From assembly GCF_000808015.1 (NCBI RefSeq), contig NZ_JWHR01000027.1, positions 1 through 39,754 of the forward strand: 39,754 bases of DNA, written 5' to 3'. This stretch comes from Terrisporobacter othiniensis. GTDB taxonomy: Bacteria > Bacillota > Clostridia > Peptostreptococcales > Peptostreptococcaceae. This document shows, in pieces, positions 35,159 to 39,754 of the stretch; the first letter of the stretch is position 1; every line of letters starts with the position of its first letter. A program made the translations under genes and the position numbers. The notes under the pieces were generated by a model that was not told the DNA's origin, ran no database searches, and saw nothing but the letters and a program-made list of their open reading frames with translations.

Positions 35159-35884
35159 TTATCTTGACTGTTCAATAACATACTTCATATTGTCAGTTTT
35201 GTAATAAGATATAAAGTATTCTATAGGAAACTCAACCCCATCTTTTTGTCCATAAGTAGTTGTATTAAATAATAGAAGAGGATGGCCATCCTCAACTTCT
35301 AGCAACTCACTTATTTCATCCTTAGATGAAGCAGCTTCAATAACTTGAGTAGCTCTAGTAATTTTTATATTATAGAAATTCTCCAATACATTATATAAAG
35401 AATTCCCTGCAAAGTCGAAACACTCAATATTTGAAAATTGATTATAAGGAAGATATGCTTTAGTCAAGCATAGAGGCTTTTCATCAGCGTAATATACTCT
35501 TTCTAAGACAAAAATATTTTCATTTTCTAATAAATCAAGCTTTTCGCAAATTTCATAACTACCTTTTTCTACAGCTGTTTTAAGTAGTTTTCTAGAAGGT
35601 TTCTTACCTTGATTAGTAATTTCTTCTGTATAACTATGTACCGTATTAAGATTTTGTTTTGAAGTATTTTTATTTACAAAACTGCCTTTACCAGAAACCT
35701 TATATACATACCCTTCTTTAACAAGTTCATCAATTGCTCTTCTAACAGTTATTCTACTAACATTATAAGAATCAATAAGCTCTCTTTCTGAAGGCAATGG
35801 CTGGTGAGGCGCTAGTTCATTGTTGTTAATCTTTTTTATAATATCATTTTTAATAATATAGTATTTTGGTAATACCCTATCCAT
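35159..35884 (-). CDS. GntR/HutC-family transcriptional regulator with UTRA domain
   Basis: 241 residues. A winged helix (about 8-72) has PLPSERELIDSYNVSRITVR, the GntR recognition helix, then ELVKEGYVYKVSGKGSFV. A UTRA ligand domain (about 85-238) has ICEKLDLLENENIFVLERVY and the closing GVEFPIEYFISYYK. HutC-type regulators bind a sugar, amine or nucleotide effector. Its start faces the ADP-ribosylglycohydrolase-pfkB-pnuC operon 463 bp away, so it is the likely local regulator. TTATATCAATA occurs both before its own start (35923-35933) and in the operon leader (36286-36296). Confidence 0.9.
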   Translation of the reverse strand: MDRVLPKYYIIKNDIIKKINNNELAPHQPLPSERELIDSYNVSRITVRRAIDELVKEGYVYKVSGKGSFVNKNTSKQNLNTVHSYTEEITNQGKKPSRKLLKTAVEKGSYEICEKLDLLENENIFVLERVYYADEKPLCLTKAYLPYNQFSNIECFDFAGNSLYNVLENFYNIKITRATQVIEAASSKDEISELLEVEDGHPLLLFNTTTYGQKDGVEFPIEYFISYYKTDNMKYVIEQSR

Positions 35885-35979
35885 AATTTTACCTCTTTTA
35901 TATTGTATTTATATAATTTTATTATATCAATATACGATAATTATGTCTAATAGAAGGCTATGTAGGATAATAGTATTTA

Positions 35980-36155
35980 AAATTCGCTTCGCTTGAGCGA
36001 CGTGTCGGCGGAATACTTTAAGCCACTGCGTGGGCGCCATGAAATTTCAGTCAACTCCGTTGCTCAAAATTTACTTTTTTACAAACTTACACATCTTGAA
36101 ATTACTTATATATACAGGTTATCCATAAAATTTATGAAATTATAATTTCCTAGTA
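35980..36155. repeat. GC-rich repeat element, left inverted copy
   Basis: It begins AATTCGCTTCGCTTGAGCGA, has a GC-rich middle (GTGTCGGCGG, TGGGCGCCATG), CCGTTGCTCAA, then GGTTATCCATAAA and ATAATTTCCTAG. The same blocks occur in the same order on the opposite strand at 39550-39656. Its base composition is far above that of the surroundings. It fills most of the gap between gntR and its operon. Confidence 0.65.
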
Positions 36156-36229
36156 AGTGAAAAAATATGCAATTAATGTGCATTTTTATAAAAATAAGTC
36201 TAATAGTGTCTAACTTTTATAAAAATGTG

Positions 36230-36258
36230 TTGACACGAAAACGTTGCTTTAATATAAT
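36230..36258 (+). promoter_or_regulatory. Perfect sigma-A promoter of the arh-pfkB-pnuC operon
   Basis: TTGACA (36230-36235), exactly 17 bp, TATAAT (36253-36258): both hexamers match consensus. Such a strong promoter normally needs a repressor. The spacer has a weak CcpA-box-like CGAAAACGTT. Confidence 0.85.
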
Positions 36259-36272
36259 TAGAGTACAACAAT

Positions 36273-36291
36273 ATATAACAAGTTGTTATAT
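36273..36291 (+). promoter_or_regulatory. 19-bp palindromic operator candidate
   Basis: ATATAACAA-G-TTGTTATAT is a perfect palindrome with one central base, centred about 17 bp past the expected transcription start. It is well placed for repression of the strong promoter, with the GntR-family protein encoded next door as the natural candidate. Confidence 0.65.
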
Positions 36292-36347
36292 CAATAATAC
36301 AAAATGTAATACAACATAGATAATATAGTATGAAAATAGGAGGGAAT

Positions 36348-37337
36348 ATGATAAATAAGATAGCAGGAGCAATATATGGTATGGCATTAGGAGATGCAAT
36401 GGGAATGCCACCAGAGCTATGGAGTAGGAAAAAAACAAAAGAGTTTTTTGGAGAAATAAAAGAATTTTTAGATGGACCAAAGGAAAATGATGTAGCATGC
36501 AATTACACAAAAGGTCAATTTACAGATGACACAGCTCAAGCACTAGTTATAATTGATTCTTTAATAGATACAAATTTTATTCCTAGTCAACTTGATATAG
36601 CAACTAAATTATTAGAGTGGGCAGATAGAGAAAATGCTTTTGAAAATAATATATTAGGGCCTACATCTAAAGCAGCATTGAATGGTTTTAGAGAAAATAA
36701 AGATACAAAATCTATTACAGACGCAGCACAAAGTAACGGTTCTGCCATGAGAATAGCTCCAATAGGATGTTTATTTTCATCAGACAAGAAAAATGAATTA
36801 GTTGACTATGTTTATGAGATATCAAGAACTACTCATAGTAGTGACATTTCCATAGCAGGTGCAGCAATGATTGCTATGGCAGTAAGCTCATCTATGGAAA
36901 ATGATGATTTTGATAAAGTAATGGAAGATGTATATGAAATAGAAGAATATGCTCTAAGTTTAGGATGTGAAACTATTAATCCATCAATAGCAGCTAGAAC
37001 AAAACTAGGTGTTGAGTTAGCTAACAAATATGAAGGTAATGATGATGAATTTTTAGAGAATATATACAACATAATAGGTGCAGGAGTAATAATAAGTGAG
37101 TCAGTACCAGCGGCATTAAGTATAGCTTATTATGCAAAAGATCCTAATAAATGTAGTATATTATGTGCTAATTTAGGTGGAGACACAGATACAATAGGAG
37201 CAATGGCTTGTGCTATATGTGGAGCATTTACTGGTTTTGACAAAATAAATAAGGAATATGTGGCTGACTTAGATAAGAATAATGATATAAATCTACAAAA
37301 GTATGTGGACATTTTATTAGAAAGAAGGGAAGCATAA
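36348..37337 (+). CDS. ADP-ribosylglycohydrolase-family protein
   Basis: 329 residues from the ATG at 36348. The ATG at 36330 is rejected because it contains the AGGAGG ribosome site. The ARH fold is clear: IAGAIYGMALGDAMGMP start, the first metal-binding set FTDDTAQ with D60-D61, SNGSAMRIAPIG, THSS, and the second set GGDTDTIGAMACAI with D279 and D281. The family hydrolyses N- or O-glycosidic bonds to ribose in ADP-ribosylated or related compounds with two Mg ions. It is first in an operon with a PfkB kinase and PnuC, which argues for cleaving an imported riboside rather than repairing proteins (inference). Confidence 0.92.
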   Translation: MINKIAGAIYGMALGDAMGMPPELWSRKKTKEFFGEIKEFLDGPKENDVACNYTKGQFTDDTAQALVIIDSLIDTNFIPSQLDIATKLLEWADRENAFENNILGPTSKAALNGFRENKDTKSITDAAQSNGSAMRIAPIGCLFSSDKKNELVDYVYEISRTTHSSDISIAGAAMIAMAVSSSMENDDFDKVMEDVYEIEEYALSLGCETINPSIAARTKLGVELANKYEGNDDEFLENIYNIIGAGVIISESVPAALSIAYYAKDPNKCSILCANLGGDTDTIGAMACAICGAFTGFDKINKEYVADLDKNNDINLQKYVDILLERREA

Positions 37338-38231
37338 ATGAAAACATTGGTGCTAGGGGCAGCAATAGTAGATAAAATAATGAATATTAATATGCTACCC
37401 AAAAGTGGAGACGATATTGTTGCATCTCAGGAAATTACAACAGTAGGCGGATGTGCTTACAATGTGGCTAATATACTTAATAATTTAGAAGTCGCTCATG
37501 ATTTAGTAGTTCCTGTAGGATGTGGCATGTATGGTCACACCATAGAAAAAGATCTTTTAAATAATGGATATGAAATTTTTATAAAAGATGAAAATACTGA
37601 TAATGGATACTGTTTATGTTTAGTAGAAAATAGTGGCGAGCGAACTTTTATAACAGTACAGGGAACTGAATGTGAATTTAAAAAAGAATGGCTAGATAAT
37701 CTAGACACAAATAAATATAACAAAGTATATATATCAGGATATGAATTAGAAGGAAAAAGTGGAGGAGTAATAGTAGAGTTTCTGGAAAAAAATACACATA
37801 TGGAAATATATTTTGCTCCAGGACCAAGAATCACATACTTAGATAAAGATATTATGAATAGAATTTATAATTTATCTCCAATAATTCATTTAAATGATAA
37901 AGAAGCTAGTGAATACACTAATAAAAGTGATTTACATCAAGCTATAGAAGAAATACATGAAAAAAGCAATAATAGTGTGTTTATTACCTTAGGTCCTAAG
38001 GGAGTATTATACAAAGAAAAAAATAATGATCCTATTATAGTAGAAGGATATAAGGCAAAAGTAATAGATACAATTGGAGCAGGAGATAGTCATATTGCAG
38101 GAATTATAGGCGCAAAATCAATGGCATATGACAATATATCAGTTTGTAAAATTGCAAACAAAATTGCAGCTAAAGTAGTAGCAACAAAAGGACCAAAATT
38201 AGAAAATAAGATAAATATAGAGGAGATATAA
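37338..38231 (+). CDS. PfkB-family (ribokinase-like) kinase
   Basis: 297 residues, starting at the base right after the previous stop. The start KTLVLGAAIVDKIMNINMLP and the GGCAYNVANIL motif (about 36-46) are the PfkB signature 1 region. DTIGAGDSHIAGIIGA (about 244-259) is signature 2, with D250 as catalytic base; the usual Phe after Ser is His. Members phosphorylate ribose, nucleosides, adenosine or pseudouridine. Between an ARH and PnuC, ribose or a riboside is the likely substrate, though it cannot be fixed from sequence. Its ribosome site is GAAAGAAGGGAAG in the end of the upstream gene. Confidence 0.9.
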   Translation: MKTLVLGAAIVDKIMNINMLPKSGDDIVASQEITTVGGCAYNVANILNNLEVAHDLVVPVGCGMYGHTIEKDLLNNGYEIFIKDENTDNGYCLCLVENSGERTFITVQGTECEFKKEWLDNLDTNKYNKVYISGYELEGKSGGVIVEFLEKNTHMEIYFAPGPRITYLDKDIMNRIYNLSPIIHLNDKEASEYTNKSDLHQAIEEIHEKSNNSVFITLGPKGVLYKEKNNDPIIVEGYKAKVIDTIGAGDSHIAGIIGAKSMAYDNISVCKIANKIAAKVVATKGPKLENKINIEEI

Positions 38232-38232
38232 G

Positions 38233-38922
38233 ATGGAAGTTTCACAAAATAAAAAAACATTTTTAAATGACTGGACTATGTTTGAAAAAATGTGGTTAAT
38301 AATATCAACAATTACGATGATAGGATTAAGTATTATATGGAAAGATTCTGCGATGGCTTTAATAAGTGGAGTTACAGGAATTATAGGAGTTGTATTATGT
38401 GCAAAAGGTAAAGTATCAACTTATATATTTGCAACAGTAAACGTAGCACTTTATGCAATAATATGTTACCAAAATGCTTTATACGGTGAAGTAATGTTAA
38501 ATGCACTTTACTTTATCCCAATGAATATTATAGGATTCTTACTATGGAACAAGAGAAAAGATGACGATGGAAATGTTGAAGCTAAAGCATTAACAAAAAA
38601 TCAAGTAATAATATTATTTATAGGTTTAGGAATAGCTATATTCTTATATTACCAATTATTAAAATCTCTAGGTGGAAATCTTCAACTTATAGACTCAATA
38701 ACTACAGTTACATCAGTTGTTGCCTTAATATTACAAGTAATGAGATACAAAGAGCAATGGTTAGTGTGGATACTTGTTAATCTTGTTTCTATATTAATGT
38801 GGGTAATGTTATTAAATACTCCAGAAGGTAGCGTTACGATGATAGTAATGTGGGCTGCATACTTAATAAACTCTATATATGGATATGTAAACTGGAGTAA
38901 ACTAAGTAAAAAAGAAGCTTAA
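38233..38922 (+). CDS. pnuC: PnuC-family vitamin/nucleoside riboside transporter
   Basis: 229 residues with seven predicted membrane helices starting at about 18, 42, 63, 88, 129, 158 and 182. Typical PnuC features are the GVTGIIGVVLCAKGKVSTYI segment, NALYFIPMNIIGFLLWNK and the SVVALILQVMRYKEQWLVWI block with its aromatic substrate-binding residues. PnuC proteins are facilitators whose substrate is trapped by phosphorylation inside, which fits the kinase encoded 1 bp upstream. Most transport nicotinamide riboside, but relatives carry thiamine, riboflavin or deoxynucleosides. AGGAG stands 8 bp before the ATG. Confidence 0.92.
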   Translation: MEVSQNKKTFLNDWTMFEKMWLIISTITMIGLSIIWKDSAMALISGVTGIIGVVLCAKGKVSTYIFATVNVALYAIICYQNALYGEVMLNALYFIPMNIIGFLLWNKRKDDDGNVEAKALTKNQVIILFIGLGIAIFLYYQLLKSLGGNLQLIDSITTVTSVVALILQVMRYKEQWLVWILVNLVSILMWVMLLNTPEGSVTMIVMWAAYLINSIYGYVNWSKLSKKEA

Positions 38923-38987
38923 TATTATATAATTAAAAAGTTTATAGCAATTTTAGTGATAAAAAATATATAAAAATTAAATAAAAG

Positions 38988-39029
38988 AAATAGCTACTAT
39001 GAAATCATTAATATAGTAGCTTTATTTCT
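38988..39029 (+). terminator. Rho-independent terminator of the pnuC operon
   Basis: AGCTACTAT and ATAGTAGCT arms extended by A/T pairs, with TTTATTTC following. Confidence 0.75.
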
Positions 39030-39075
39030 AACAAGAACGTTTTCACTATGGAAAATATTGATATATATTCTTTTA

Positions 39076-39084
39076 TGCTATAAT
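39076..39084 (+). promoter_or_regulatory. Extended -10 promoter of the PH-domain gene
   Basis: TGCTATAAT fits TGnTATAAT; a TTGATA lies 15 bp upstream as a poor -35. Transcription would start near 39091, about 40 bp before the ATG at 39130. Confidence 0.6.
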
Positions 39085-39129
39085 TTGATACAATGTAAAA
39101 GAATATTACTTATTGAAGGGAAGAATGTC

Positions 39130-39501
39130 ATGGCAGAAACAACAAATATATTACAATGGACTTTTGTAAGTGAATGTCCGATACCAGAAGATGTAGAAGA
39201 GGTATTAGTACCTGGAGAAACAGCTGTTGCAGCATACAAAACATTTAGGGATAGTGCAATTTTTACTAACAAAAGATTAATAGTAAGAGATGCACAAGGA
39301 TTAACAGGTAAAAAAGTAGAGATCTATTCTTTACCATATTCATCAATAAACATGTGGTCAACTGAAAATGCAGGGAAACTATTTGATTTAAATGCAGAAG
39401 TTGAATTATGGACAAGAGCAGGTCATATAAAAATAAATCTACAAAAAGGTGTAGATATTAGAGAATTTGATAGACTAATAGCACAAGCAGTATTTAAATA
39501 G
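39130..39501 (+). CDS. Bacterial PH-domain protein (bPH_1 type)
   Basis: 123 residues from the ATG at 39130, eight bases after GAAGGGA; a longer reading from 39058 would include the promoter and is rejected. The protein is one small PH-like beta-barrel: ETAVAAYKTFRDSAIFTNKR, LIVRDAQGLTGKKVEIYSLP, then SINMWSTENAG and VELWTRAGHIKINLQK, closed by a helix (IREFDRLIAQAVF). This is the pattern of the Bacillus YvbH-N/bPH_1 family, soluble oligomers of unknown role. A strong hairpin follows. It is a separate transcript from pnuC. Confidence 0.85.
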   Translation: MAETTNILQWTFVSECPIPEDVEEVLVPGETAVAAYKTFRDSAIFTNKRLIVRDAQGLTGKKVEIYSLPYSSINMWSTENAGKLFDLNAEVELWTRAGHIKINLQKGVDIREFDRLIAQAVFK

Positions 39502-39514
39502 AAAAAATCTGAAG

Positions 39515-39548
39515 TAAGTCAAGTCATTGTAATGACTTGACTTATTTT
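39515..39548 (+). terminator. Terminator formed by intergenic palindromic repeat, copy E
   Basis: TAAGTCAAGTCATT and AATGACTTGACTTA form a perfect 14-bp stem with a 2-nt turn, followed by TTTTAATT. It is the most symmetrical member of the AGTCAA/TTGACT repeat family. Confidence 0.75.
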
Positions 39549-39549
39549 A

Positions 39550-39676
39550 ATTGTAAGGAAATTATATGTTATCTGATTTATGGATAACGTATAATTTCCA
39601 ACTTTACAACTTGAGCAACGGGCGAAGCCGTTGGCGATATGAGCGAAGCGAATTTTTTATTGTAAGGAAATTATAT
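39550..39676. repeat. GC-rich repeat element, right copy, flanked by 18-bp direct repeats
   Basis: ATTGTAAGGAAATTATAT occurs at 39550-39567 and again at 39659-39676. Between them, GGAAATTATATGTTATC (39557-39573) faces GATAACGTATAATTTCC (39583-39599), a 17-bp inverted repeat with one G-T pair, then TTGAGCAACGGGCGAAGCCG and ATGAGCGAAGCGAATTTTTT. On the opposite strand it matches the element at 35980-36155 block by block. No gene is seen from 39677 to the window end. Confidence 0.65.
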
Positions 39677-39754
39677 CAAAATCCTGTATTGAACAAAGGT
39701 GGGTATCTTGCTAAAAAACAAGATAAAATAGTTGTTATATATTAACAAATATAT

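Noticed and set aside
36236..36250. CcpA (cre) site in the promoter spacer
   Set aside because: Only the AAACG core fits; about four consensus positions mismatch.
36259..36347. Riboswitch (NAD- or preQ1-type) in the pnuC operon leader
   Set aside because: The leader is about 85 bases of AT-rich sequence; apart from the palindrome no pairing pattern or conserved loop of a known riboswitch was seen.
36200..36510. Minus-strand ORFs in the arh leader
   Set aside because: They run antisense through the consensus promoter and the start of the ADP-ribosylglycohydrolase gene and have no ribosome site.
1..39754. CRISPR array, tRNA, rRNA or insertion sequence
   Set aside because: No regularly spaced direct repeats, no cloverleaf or rRNA sequence and no transposase motif were found on reading either strand.

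Overview
The window is very AT-rich (AGA/AAA/ATA-dominated codons, strong GGAGG-type Shine-Dalgarno sites, short intergenic hairpin terminators). The gene set (release factor 3, BlaI/BlaR1-type pair, PnuC, small GGAGG-led membrane proteins, FN3/WG-repeat secreted proteins) points to a low-GC Clostridia chromosome. A Peptostreptococcaceae member such as Paraclostridium/Paeniclostridium/Romboutsia is my best guess, by gestalt only. No rRNA, tRNA, CRISPR array, transposase or origin was recognised.

Layout. (1) 1-5.7 kb: a membrane TPR-GGDEF protein, two small membrane proteins, a stretch of dead genes (SF1-helicase tail; MutT/NUDIX with four in-frame stops), a membrane-anchored RING-like/zinc-ribbon protein and a secreted unknown. 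(2) 6-13.3 kb: accessory genes. These are an endonuclease III-like Fe-S protein with foreign codon use, a zinc-ribbon DUF1232 protein, a Cys-rich unknown, the 3' remnant of a surface protein, an internally duplicated helical protein, and a PD-(D/E)XK nuclease translationally coupled to an unknown partner. (3) 13.3-19.3 kb: a wrecked Ig/FN3 surface-protein gene, a 32-residue membrane peptide gene, and a blaI-blaR1-like operon with visible TTACAATTGTAA-type operators and a dead third gene. (4) 19.3-24.7 kb: prfC, a secreted M28 peptidase, an isolated N-terminal domain of a T4-type DNA ligase, and a Gfo/Idh/MocA oxidoreductase. (5) 24.9-31.5 kb: a probable defence island. A TIR-domain protein, a 192-residue unknown and a 999-residue SIR2 protein resembling defence-associated sirtuins (DSR2-like) form one operon, followed by an Mrr-type restriction endonuclease. 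(6) 31.5-34.6 kb: a secreted lipase-like/Ig/WG-repeat protein split by one frameshift. (7) 34.7-39.75 kb: a VOC protein and a GntR/UTRA regulator facing a consensus-promoter operon of ADP-ribosylglycohydrolase, PfkB kinase and PnuC, which suggests uptake and breakdown of a ribosylated vitamin or nucleoside, then a PH-domain protein. Segment 7 is bracketed by inverted copies of a GC-rich repeat.

The best candidate for an undescribed system is the TIR / 192-aa / SIR2 operon: two predicted NAD-consuming enzymes with an unknown protein between them. Three repeat families (an AGTCAA..TTGACT palindrome, a TACCTACAGTC hairpin, and a GCGAAGCGAA-type element) and a run of frameshifts that are each cured by adding one A are the other structural surprises.
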